A DNA stretch of 5,302 nucleotides from Methanoregulaceae archaeon (GTDB lineage Archaea > Halobacteriota > Methanomicrobia > Methanomicrobiales > Methanospirillaceae), in the NCBI GenBank assembly GCA_019695435.1, contig JACTVF010000186.1, forward strand, positions 1 through 5,302, written 5' to 3'. Made by a program: the position numbers and the translations under genes. The notes under the pieces were generated by a model, which saw nothing but the letters and a program-made list of their open reading frames with translations, had not been told where the DNA came from and made no database searches. This document shows, one piece after another, positions 1 to 5,044 of the stretch (position 1 is its first letter; each line of letters begins with the position of its first letter).

Positions 1-701
1 TTTCTTCGGGGCGGCAGCGGACGGGCGAGCAGCATGGCATCGGACGCGGCAAATTGCTTGTACCACTCCGGCCGGGGCAGGGACTTTTCCGTGATCGTGG
101 CCTGCTCCGCGAGGATCTCGAATGCCGTTTTAAATGACGGTGCACAGCCCGAACCGTCCAGGAGAAGGATCCCTTCGCGAGCCTCAACCGGGACGTCGCT
201 GTAGTCACCGGCCGCATATCGCAGGAACGCCACCGCCGCCCGGTGCGCCGCGGCCGGCGGCAGGCCGGCGCAGGCAGGCTGCGCTTTTTCCACGTACTCC
301 CCGAGCGGGCCGGCAAGAGCGTTCCCCTGATGAGCGGGGGCCCCGGGAGCCCCGAACCGGTACTTCAGCCGCACGAGCAGGATCGAAAGGCTCACCGCGT
401 AGAGCAGTTCAAGAACGATCGTCGCCACCGGCTCCTCGAGCGGCACGGCAAAGAAAATGAGGGCATAGATGGGGGTCGTCAGCGCGACGATATCCTTCTT
501 TGGCCGGATCCACGCGAGGTACGCGAGCACGACCGACGCAATCACGCAGCCTGCTGCCGTAAATCGCAGGTCGATGGCAATCCCGGACATCCATGTGAGG
601 ATCGCCAGCGCCGCACCCCCGAACGAGAAGACCGGTACTGCAAGATCCCAGGATACTCCCGGGGCTGCGGAGGTTCCTGCCGGGGTATCGGTTTGTGACA
701 T
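1..701 (-). CDS. Uncharacterised four-helix membrane protein with Ala-rich cytosolic domain (partial, 3' end off window)
   Basis: An uninterrupted reading frame of 233 codons runs from an ATG at 701 to the left edge of the window with no stop, so the C-terminus is missing. I do not recognise the family. After a short Thr/Ala/Pro-rich N-terminus, four hydrophobic segments are visible at about residues 19-39, 46-64, 70-88 and 92-112. Basic residues follow helix 2 (RPKK, 66-69) and helix 4 (RLKYR, 111-115), which by the positive-inside rule puts both termini and the long tail in the cytosol. Residues 116-233 are soluble and rich in Ala, Pro and Gly; two Cys (144, 186) form no obvious metal motif. 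It lies 41 bases behind the OB-fold gene and probably shares its transcript. No clear Shine-Dalgarno precedes the ATG; a T-rich stretch (about 715-724, minus) could instead give a separate, nearly leaderless start. The frame is very likely a real gene; its function is unknown. Confidence 0.8.
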   Translation of the reverse strand, partial: MSQTDTPAGTSAAPGVSWDLAVPVFSFGGAALAILTWMSGIAIDLRFTAAGCVIASVVLAYLAWIRPKKDIVALTTPIYALIFFAVPLEEPVATIVLELLYAVSLSILLVRLKYRFGAPGAPAHQGNALAGPLGEYVEKAQPACAGLPPAAAHRAAVAFLRYAAGDYSDVPVEAREGILLLDGSGCAPSFKTAFEILAEQATITEKSLPRPEWYKQFAASDAMLLARPLPPRR

Positions 702-742
702 GGTATCGCCGTATGAATAAAACAGCACAAAAACCCGGCAGC

Positions 743-1267
743 TCAGCGCTCTTTTACCGGGCCCGTCTTCTTTTCAAGTCTTTTGATCGAGACGCAGTTG
801 ATCACCGGGTCGCCAACCGCGACATAACGGTGGATCACCATGCCGAGCACTTCCACCACATCATGCTCGTGGATCTCCTCGACAGGGTTCGTGAACATCT
901 TGACCGCAATCTCGCCCGAACGGTCCGCAACGATAAACTGTGGCCGGTTCAGGAACTGAAAGCGTATTTTCTCGACAACCCCCTCGATCCGGACCGGCTT
1001 TCCGATCATGTTCTCGTTGACCATCTTGATCCGGACGGTCTTTGCCTCCCTCTCGTAGACCGGTGCAATGTCAGCGTACTCGCTGCGGCTCATGGAGTTG
1101 AGGACTATGGGGATCACGAGGAGCAGAAAAAGTCCCGGGATCAGCCAGATGAGCTGCGACCGCACCTCAGTGCTGTACACGGAAGCAGCCAGTAAAAAAA
1201 TAGTGAAGATCACAAAGACCGCAATCGCGAGGATTGAGACCTTCACTTCGACATTACCGATCTTCAT
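743..1267 (-). CDS. Small membrane-anchored OB-fold protein, function unknown
   Basis: Protein of 174 residues. Two hydrophobic helices lie near the N-terminus (about residues 10-30 and 39-56), separated by a short polar loop, so both ends probably face the cytosol. After a charged linker (58-86), residues about 88-164 look like an OB-fold of the tRNA_anti / nucleic-acid-binding type: a strand with GKPVRIEGVVEKI, then PQFIVADRSGEIAVKMF, then HDVVEVLGMVIHR, and a last strand ending IKRLEKK. The pattern 'G-V-V ... F-I-V-A-D-R-S-G-E-I-A-V ... D-V-V-E-V-L-G' is the usual OB signature. The tail (165-174) is basic. The ATG at 1267 is 26 bases past the fdhC stop with no obvious terminator between, so co-transcription with fdhC is likely; I see no good Shine-Dalgarno. 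The fold is inferred from sequence pattern only. The domain could bind nucleic acid, or could be a protein-interaction OB domain as in membrane-associated NfeD-type proteins. No catalytic residues are recognisable. Confidence 0.82.
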   Translation of the reverse strand: MKIGNVEVKVSILAIAVFVIFTIFLLAASVYSTEVRSQLIWLIPGLFLLLVIPIVLNSMSRSEYADIAPVYEREAKTVRIKMVNENMIGKPVRIEGVVEKIRFQFLNRPQFIVADRSGEIAVKMFTNPVEEIHEHDVVEVLGMVIHRYVAVGDPVINCVSIKRLEKKTGPVKER

Positions 1268-1293
1268 TCAAAGAAGATCTATTGCAGGTTTAT

Positions 1294-2172
1294 CTACTTC
1301 AGTGCTGCGATCTCTTTGCGGAACGCAACCCAGTAGATGACACCGACGAAGAACAACCCGCCCACGATGTTACCAATGGTGACAACAATCAGGTTGTTCG
1401 TCCACATCGTAACCCAGGTCAGGCCGGCATTGATCTTGGTGGGATCGGTGATGAATCCCTGCGTGAGGATACCGGCGGGGATGAAGTACATGTTTGCCAC
1501 ACTGTGCTCGAACCCGCTCGAGACAAAGGCCATGATCGGGAACCAGATTCCGAAGAACTTGCCAATCAGGTCGTCAGCGCATATGCCGAGCAGGATGGCG
1601 AGGTTGACAAGCCAGTTACAAGCGATGGCTTTCAGGAACGCGGACCACATACCCAGCATTCCCACGTAACTGACCTTCGCGCTTGCAATGGCAATCGCCC
1701 GGGTACCAAACGCGGTGACCGTTGCGGCACCGGTAGAGTCGAACGAGACGAATGGCCCGTACGCCATGATGTAGGCAAATATGATCGAACCGATGAGGTT
1801 CCCGATATACACCCATACCCACAGGTTGATGACCTGCGCCCAGCTCACCTTGTGGATAAATGCCGCCATCGGGGCGAGCATCGCGTCACCGGTGAAGAGT
1901 TCTGCACCCGTGAGCACGATGATGATAAGCCCAACCGGGAAGACTGCACCCAGAATCAGCTGGGCGAACCCGGCGCTTGCGGTACCGTACCGCAGCGTGG
2001 CGTCACTGGCCATGATCCCAGTACTGCACACGGTTGCGAGGGCACCACCCATCGCGATATACGCACCGGCCATGAATCCACGGACGATCAGGTTCCATGT
2101 GGGCAGGCCTACTTTGTATTTTCCGGCGTCGCCGGCCTTGGCGACAACAGCTACCGGAGGATGAAACACCAT
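1294..2172 (-). CDS. fdhC: Formate channel/transporter FdhC, FNT family
   Basis: A 292-residue integral membrane protein of the formate/nitrite transporter (FNT) family, the normal size for the family. It should form a pentameric cytoplasmic-membrane channel that moves formate in for the adjacent formate dehydrogenase. The first FNT signature is at residues 87-95 (LTGAELFTG, followed by D96). The second is around 182-192 (AIACNWLVNLA), with Asn in place of the usual Cys after Val. The central pore histidine is H223 in GFEHSVANMYFIP. Six hydrophobic segments are visible: roughly 27-50, 68-94, 112-137, 165-195, 205-232 and 254-285. I chose ATG 2172 because a Shine-Dalgarno GAGGTG lies 9 bases upstream, the same spacing as for fdhB; the GTG at 2184 is inside that site. 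The gene stands apart from fdhAB, downstream of its own regulatory region, and is followed closely by two membrane-protein genes. The family is certain. Formate as substrate rests on similarity to methanogen FdhC and on the neighbours; nitrite is the other family substrate. Confidence 0.96.
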   Translation of the reverse strand: MVFHPPVAVVAKAGDAGKYKVGLPTWNLIVRGFMAGAYIAMGGALATVCSTGIMASDATLRYGTASAGFAQLILGAVFPVGLIIIVLTGAELFTGDAMLAPMAAFIHKVSWAQVINLWVWVYIGNLIGSIIFAYIMAYGPFVSFDSTGAATVTAFGTRAIAIASAKVSYVGMLGMWSAFLKAIACNWLVNLAILLGICADDLIGKFFGIWFPIMAFVSSGFEHSVANMYFIPAGILTQGFITDPTKINAGLTWVTMWTNNLIVVTIGNIVGGLFFVGVIYWVAFRKEIAALK

Positions 2173-2181
2173 TTTCTCACA

Positions 2182-2187
2182 CACCTC
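2182..2187 (-). promoter_or_regulatory. Ribosome binding site of fdhC
   Basis: GAGGTG on the minus strand, 9 bases before ATG 2172. It decides the start: the in-frame GTG at 2184 overlaps this motif and would have no site of its own. Confidence 0.75.
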
Positions 2188-2201
2188 TTGAAACGTTTCA
2201 A
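2188..2201. promoter_or_regulatory. Perfect 14-bp palindrome in fdhC leader (candidate operator)
   Basis: TTGAAACGTTTCAA is its own reverse complement over all 14 bases. It directly abuts the fdhC Shine-Dalgarno on the upstream side. It could be the binding site of a dimeric repressor or, less likely because of the weak A/U-rich stem, an RNA hairpin with an ACGU loop that affects ribosome access. The palindrome is directly visible; its function is inference. Confidence 0.5.
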
Positions 2202-2230
2202 CCTATTCGGGCAATCGGGAACATCTGTTT

Positions 2231-2270
2231 TTTAGCCAGAGAGAATCAAATATTGCTCGACTAGGCTAAA
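2231..2270 (-). promoter_or_regulatory. Candidate fdhC core promoter flanked by an inverted repeat
   Basis: TTTAGCC (2231-2237) and GGCTAAA (2264-2270) are exact inverted copies, about 33 bases centre to centre, close to three helical turns. Between them, on the minus strand, lies an AT-rich element (AATATTT, 2248-2254) preceded by CGAGC, a possible TATA box with upstream BRE. Initiation about 25 bases downstream would fall near 2226 and give a leader of about 50 bases containing the 14-bp palindrome. The TATA call is weak, since no canonical TTTATATA is present; the repeat is exact. Confidence 0.35.
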
Positions 2271-2296
2271 TTAATCATTTTTTTGTCGGGATTAAT
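2270..2296. repeat. Inverted repeat ATTAATC / GATTAAT in divergent promoter region
   Basis: ATTAATC at 2270-2276 and GATTAAT at 2290-2296 are exact inverted copies with a 13-base spacer, 20 bases centre to centre, about two helical turns. The left arm touches the end of the TTTAGCC/GGCTAAA repeat. It sits between the divergent fdhC and deacetylase genes and could serve as an operator for either. Both arms are AT-rich, so chance occurrence is possible. Confidence 0.35.
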
Positions 2297-2316
2297 ACCT
2301 TTCTAAATGCTTTCCG

Positions 2317-2329
2317 GTCGTGTTACGAC
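2317..2329. repeat. Short dyad GTCGT-gtt-ACGAC upstream of the deacetylase gene
   Basis: Two exact 5-base arms around a 3-base centre, in the intergenic region about 140 bases before the deacetylase start. A second small dyad follows (CCGTT 2353-2357 / AACGG 2364-2368). No confident TATA box for the plus-strand gene can be named; GTACATACATTTTG (about 2335-2348) is the best AT-rich candidate. Regulatory role is speculative. Confidence 0.25.
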
Positions 2330-2447
2330 GGAGGGTACATACATTTTGTAAGCCGTTTTTGATAACGGTTCCGGCCATTTTGCCGCGTGGACCGGTCCTT
2401 TCCATAATGTTCATCTGGTGAATCGGCCGATAATCTACTGTTACCAT

Positions 2448-2453
2448 CAGGAG
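2448..2453 (+). promoter_or_regulatory. Probable ribosome binding site of the deacetylase gene
   Basis: CAGGAG ends 12 bases before GTG 2466, somewhat long spacing. It favours GTG 2466 over the in-frame GTG at 2418, which has no purine-rich site before it. Confidence 0.5.
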
Positions 2454-2465
2454 CCGGGTTTTCCT

Positions 2466-3524
2466 GTGAACCGTTCTCTCATCACCGGGCCGGTCTTTGA
2501 ATTTCATAACCGCCCGGGCCACATCGAATGCTCCGACCGACTTCGTGCGATTATCGCACACTTACCGGAAGGCATTCCGGTCTCCGCTCCCGTAGCTGCG
2601 GCAGAGGAGGATCTTTCGCGGGTCCACCTGCCCGGCTATCTTGCATGGCTGCACCGGCAGTGCTCCCTCCATACCGCGTACGATACGGTCGACGAGTACG
2701 GATGCACCGGAGGATACTTCACGGGCAACACGTACGTGCCGGGATTCCTGGATGCAAACACCTATGTCAACCCCCGGTCGTACGAGGTCGCAACCTATGC
2801 GGCAGGTTCGGCGATTGCTGCCACGGAACGTGCATTGGACGGCGAGAGCTGTTTTGCGCTCGTCCGGCCCCCGGGTCACCACGCCGCATCAGGCTGGGCG
2901 ATGGGATTCTGCATTATCAACAATACGGCGATAGCCGCGGCAAAGGCACTCACATCCGTCGATCGCGTAGCGATCGTGGACTGGGACGTGCACCACGGGA
3001 ACGGGACACAGGAGATCTTTTACGGGAGCAACCGGGTGCTGTACTGCTCTGTCCATGCAGAGGACTTCTTTCCCCATTCCGGTGCGGCAACCGAGACCGG
3101 TACCGGTGCCGGTACAGGATATACAATAAATGCTCCGCTGCCGCAGAAGAGCACTATCGGGGATTACGTCCACGTCTTTTCCAATGTCATCCTTCCGGTG
3201 CTCGAACGGGTGCACCCTGACCTTGTCATCGTCTCGGCCGGGCAGGACGCGCTCGCTGACGATCCGATCGGCGGCATGGGGCTTCTTCCGGCTGATTACG
3301 GTACGCTTGCCGGGCTGCTGATCGACGCGCTCGACCTGCCACCTGCATTTGTCCTCGAAGGCGGGTACGGCCCGTCCCAGCCTGCCGCCATCAATGCCAT
3401 CCTCAGGGCAGTGAGTGGGAAACGGAGCACGGCACCGGCGCCGGAACCATCAGCTGGAGCCCGGGCGCGGGTGCAGATGCTCCGGAAACTGCATGGGATC
3501 GGTGAGGGAACGAACATGAACTGA
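2466..3524 (+). CDS. Class II histone deacetylase / acetylpolyamine amidohydrolase superfamily protein
   Basis: A 352-residue cytosolic zinc hydrolase predicted to remove acetyl groups from acetyl-lysine or acetylated small amines. From GTG 2466 the family start motif TGPVFEFHNRPGHIE falls at residues 7-21. The active site is complete: the His pair in RPPGHHA (H138, H139), GFCIINN (147-153), zinc ligands D174 and H176 in VDWDVHHGNG, the third zinc ligand D261 in SAGQDALADDP, and the catalytic Tyr Y301 in LEGGYG. The glycine-rich loop before NAPLP (about 210-227) is also present. In the third motif Gln and Leu replace the Phe/Tyr and His common in bacterial and eukaryotic members (GFDAH). The last ~40 residues are an Ala/Pro then basic tail beyond the core. 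An in-frame GTG at 2418 would add 16 residues but lacks a ribosome site. The gene is transcribed against fdhC and fdhAB, which flank it. Substrate (chromatin proteins, other acetylated enzymes, polyamines) cannot be read from sequence. Confidence 0.93.
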   Translation: MNRSLITGPVFEFHNRPGHIECSDRLRAIIAHLPEGIPVSAPVAAAEEDLSRVHLPGYLAWLHRQCSLHTAYDTVDEYGCTGGYFTGNTYVPGFLDANTYVNPRSYEVATYAAGSAIAATERALDGESCFALVRPPGHHAASGWAMGFCIINNTAIAAAKALTSVDRVAIVDWDVHHGNGTQEIFYGSNRVLYCSVHAEDFFPHSGAATETGTGAGTGYTINAPLPQKSTIGDYVHVFSNVILPVLERVHPDLVIVSAGQDALADDPIGGMGLLPADYGTLAGLLIDALDLPPAFVLEGGYGPSQPAAINAILRAVSGKRSTAPAPEPSAGARARVQMLRKLHGIGEGTNMN

Positions 3525-3542
3525 TGCCTTCACATCCAGACC

Positions 3543-3569
3543 GTGAAAACCGGTGAAAAGATGTGAGGG
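3543..3569 (+). repeat. Three GTGA(A/G)3 units at 10-base spacing
   Basis: GTGAAAA at 3543, GTGAAAA at 3553 and GTGAGGG at 3563 repeat at exactly 10 bases, one helical turn, just after the deacetylase stop and before its terminator hairpin. The first two copies are identical over 7 bases. Significance unknown; may be chance. Confidence 0.3.
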
Positions 3570-3571
3570 CT

Positions 3572-3627
3572 CCCCGCCTCAGGACCCCCTCCGGAGCACG
3601 GCGGGGCAATGAGTTGTTTTTGATTTC
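3572..3627 (+). terminator. Hairpin plus T-tract terminator of the deacetylase gene
   Basis: CCCCGCC (3572-3578) pairs exactly with GGCGGGG (3600-3606); a self-complementary CTCCGGAG sits in the loop (3589-3596). A T-rich run (GTTGTTTTTGATTT, about 3614-3627) follows. It lies 47 bases after the plus-strand stop. Archaeal termination needs mainly the T-tract; the stem may add stability to the 3' end. Confidence 0.55.
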
Positions 3628-3638
3628 TCGTCACTGAA

Positions 3639-3670
3639 CCGCCGCGGGGACGTCCCTTCGGAGGCGGCGG
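3639..3670. other. GC-rich structured element in convergent intergenic region
   Basis: CCGCCGC (3639-3645) and GCGGCGG (3664-3670) are exact inverted copies. Inside lies a perfect 10-base palindrome GGGACGTCCC (3647-3656), followed by a C(TTCG)G tetraloop-type sequence (3656-3661). Several mutually exclusive stems are possible. No T-tract follows on the plus strand, so this is less like a simple terminator. It could be a 3'-end structure or part of an untranslated RNA; no known RNA family is recognised. Confidence 0.35.
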
Positions 3671-3759
3671 CACTCATCGTTTATCGGATTGAGGTAATGA
3701 TCTCCTCCCTCACGTACATACTATGTAAAAATCATGAATAATTGGGTTTTCCACCGATT

Positions 3760-3787
3760 AAAAAAAGATCCCTGCAGAAAAAAAGAT
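3760..3787 (-). terminator. Tandem T7-tract terminator of the fdhAB operon
   Basis: Read on the minus strand, the fdhB stop is followed at once by ATCTTTTTTT (3787-3778) and the same 10 bases again (3769-3760), an 18-base direct repeat. Two runs of seven T without a strong stem match the T-rich termination signals typical of archaea. Confidence 0.65.
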
Positions 3788-3788
3788 T

Positions 3789-5042
3789 TTATTTCTTTGG
3801 CACCGGGTTGAACACATTCTCGTAGATCATGTCGCTGCCGGTGTTTGCAAGCCGGGCCCGCTCCTGTTTCTCCTCAACAAAGGCCATGAGCGGCAGTTCC
3901 ATGCTGACACCCGGGATATGGCCGAACATCTTCTCGAGCTCGACCTGCTGGGCGTGCATGAAGAGGGCGTTCGGGATCTCTGCCGGGCAGAGTTCCTGGC
4001 ACTGGCCGCAGTTCACGCAGGAGTCCGCGATATGGGCAAACCGGATCAGATGGAACATAAAGCTTGGCGGGACCTCACCGGGTTTCACGTAGACCGGGTT
4101 CTTCGTGGTGCAGTCGACGCAGTAGCAGATTGGGCAGGCCGAGATGCACGAGTAGCACTTGATGCACCGTGACGTCTCGCTCATGATCTTCCTTAACCGG
4201 TCTTTTCCTTCACCAAGACCGGTAAAGTCCTTGCCGCGCCACTTCTCGCCGAGCTTGAGCATCGCTCCCTCAACTTTTCCCCGGATCTCAAGACCCTTGG
4301 GGTTTGCCGGCTCGGTCGCAAGGATTCCCTTCTTGACTGCGCCGTCAAGGAGGTTCGCACCTTTCTCGCTGCATACTTCGACAAAGGTTGCCTTTCCGGC
4401 ACGGGGCCCGATAACACCCCAGTTACCGCACGCGAGATCTGCCTGACGGGGCACTTTCATCTTGCACCTGCGGCAGTTGGCACGGCGGCCGTAGCCGTGC
4501 TCCTCGAGCTCGTCCATGGTAATACCCTTGTGCCCGCCCTCGTACTCGATGATGAACTGGCCCTTGTCGATCTCTTCCTTGTGGACCGTGTCCGGGTCGA
4601 CGCTGAACTTATCAGCGATCATCCTGCGGGCGAGCACGGGACTGACCGACCCACCGCAATTGACACCGATCATGACGATGTTGTCGAGATTGATCTGCTT
4701 GCGCTTCGCGAGTTCGTAGAATGCCATTGCGTCGCAGCCCTTGACCGTAACCCCGATCTTCATGGTTGCCGCGCCATCGAAGTACTTCTTGATAAGTTTG
4801 GGCAGGAGGAGTGTACCACAGTGGAGCGAGCCTGCCGTTGTCGCAAGCTGGGCCGGGTCGGTAATCAGTGTCGGCTTTGCATCATAGAGGTCCTTCCCCT
4901 TGGAGATGACAAGTACTGCATCGACCATCTTGGATTCCAGTGCGTGTTTCCAGAGCGAGGTGACCGCACCGCCGAGTTCGGCTTTCTTCTGGATCTCTGT
5001 ATCGTTTGTCCACGCATAGAGCATGTCGCCTTTCTTTGTCAT
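3789..5042 (-). CDS. fdhB: F420-reducing formate dehydrogenase, beta subunit FdhB
   Basis: A 417-residue cytosolic iron-sulfur flavoprotein, close to the usual ~400 residues. It takes electrons from FdhA and reduces coenzyme F420 through FAD; in several methanogens the FdhAB module also docks on heterodisulfide reductase. Residues about 15-280 match the FrhB/FdhB family: KGCDAMAFYELAKR near 101-114, GVNCGGSVSP at 126-135, and the Cys-rich stretch C190-x2-C193 ... C205 with GNWGVIGPRAG at 206-216, which in FrhB relatives takes part in cluster and flavin binding. The C-terminal third carries two full 4Fe-4S ferredoxin motifs, C293-x2-C296-x2-C299-x3-C303-P and C342-x2-C345-x2-C348-x3-C352-P; extra Cys at 306, 308 and 311 follow the first. 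The start is ATG 5042: GGAGG ends 9 bases before it, and the fdhA stop is only 2 bases upstream, so translation is probably coupled. An open frame continues upstream to 5252 but overlaps fdhA and has no family similarity. Confidence 0.96.
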   Translation of the reverse strand: MTKKGDMLYAWTNDTEIQKKAELGGAVTSLWKHALESKMVDAVLVISKGKDLYDAKPTLITDPAQLATTAGSLHCGTLLLPKLIKKYFDGAATMKIGVTVKGCDAMAFYELAKRKQINLDNIVMIGVNCGGSVSPVLARRMIADKFSVDPDTVHKEEIDKGQFIIEYEGGHKGITMDELEEHGYGRRANCRRCKMKVPRQADLACGNWGVIGPRAGKATFVEVCSEKGANLLDGAVKKGILATEPANPKGLEIRGKVEGAMLKLGEKWRGKDFTGLGEGKDRLRKIMSETSRCIKCYSCISACPICYCVDCTTKNPVYVKPGEVPPSFMFHLIRFAHIADSCVNCGQCQELCPAEIPNALFMHAQQVELEKMFGHIPGVSMELPLMAFVEEKQERARLANTGSDMIYENVFNPVPKK

Positions 5043-5044
5043 GG

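Noticed and set aside
243..698. Plus-strand frames of 151 and 108 codons over 134-698
   Set aside because: The minus-strand frame through the same DNA has four clean membrane helices; the plus frames are Arg/Gly/Pro-rich low-information translations.
695..1195. Plus-strand frame of 166 codons
   Set aside because: Antisense to the OB-fold gene; Asp/His/Leu-rich composition looks like a shadow, and there is no ribosome site.
2173..2184. GTG at 2184 as the fdhC start
   Set aside because: The codon is part of the Shine-Dalgarno for ATG 2172 and would add only four residues.
1234..2235. Long plus-strand frame of 333 codons
   Set aside because: It lies antisense to fdhC, is rich in His/Asp/Arg in a pattern typical of antisense to a membrane protein, and has no recognisable domain.
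2418..2465. GTG at 2418 as the deacetylase start
   Set aside because: No ribosome site precedes it and the 16 extra residues lie ahead of the family's normal N-terminal motif; GTG 2466 follows CAGGAG. Not fully excluded.
2292..2561. Minus-strand frame of 89 codons across the divergent region
   Set aside because: Mostly antisense to the 5' end of the deacetylase, with unremarkable composition and no ribosome site.
3096..3119. Repeated ACCGGT-type bases inside the deacetylase gene
   Set aside because: They encode the glycine-rich loop (TGTGAGTG) that is normal for this family, not a separate repeat element.
2528..3220. Second plus-strand frame of 230 codons inside the deacetylase gene
   Set aside because: Out-of-frame Arg/Cys-rich shadow of a gene with a complete set of active-site motifs.
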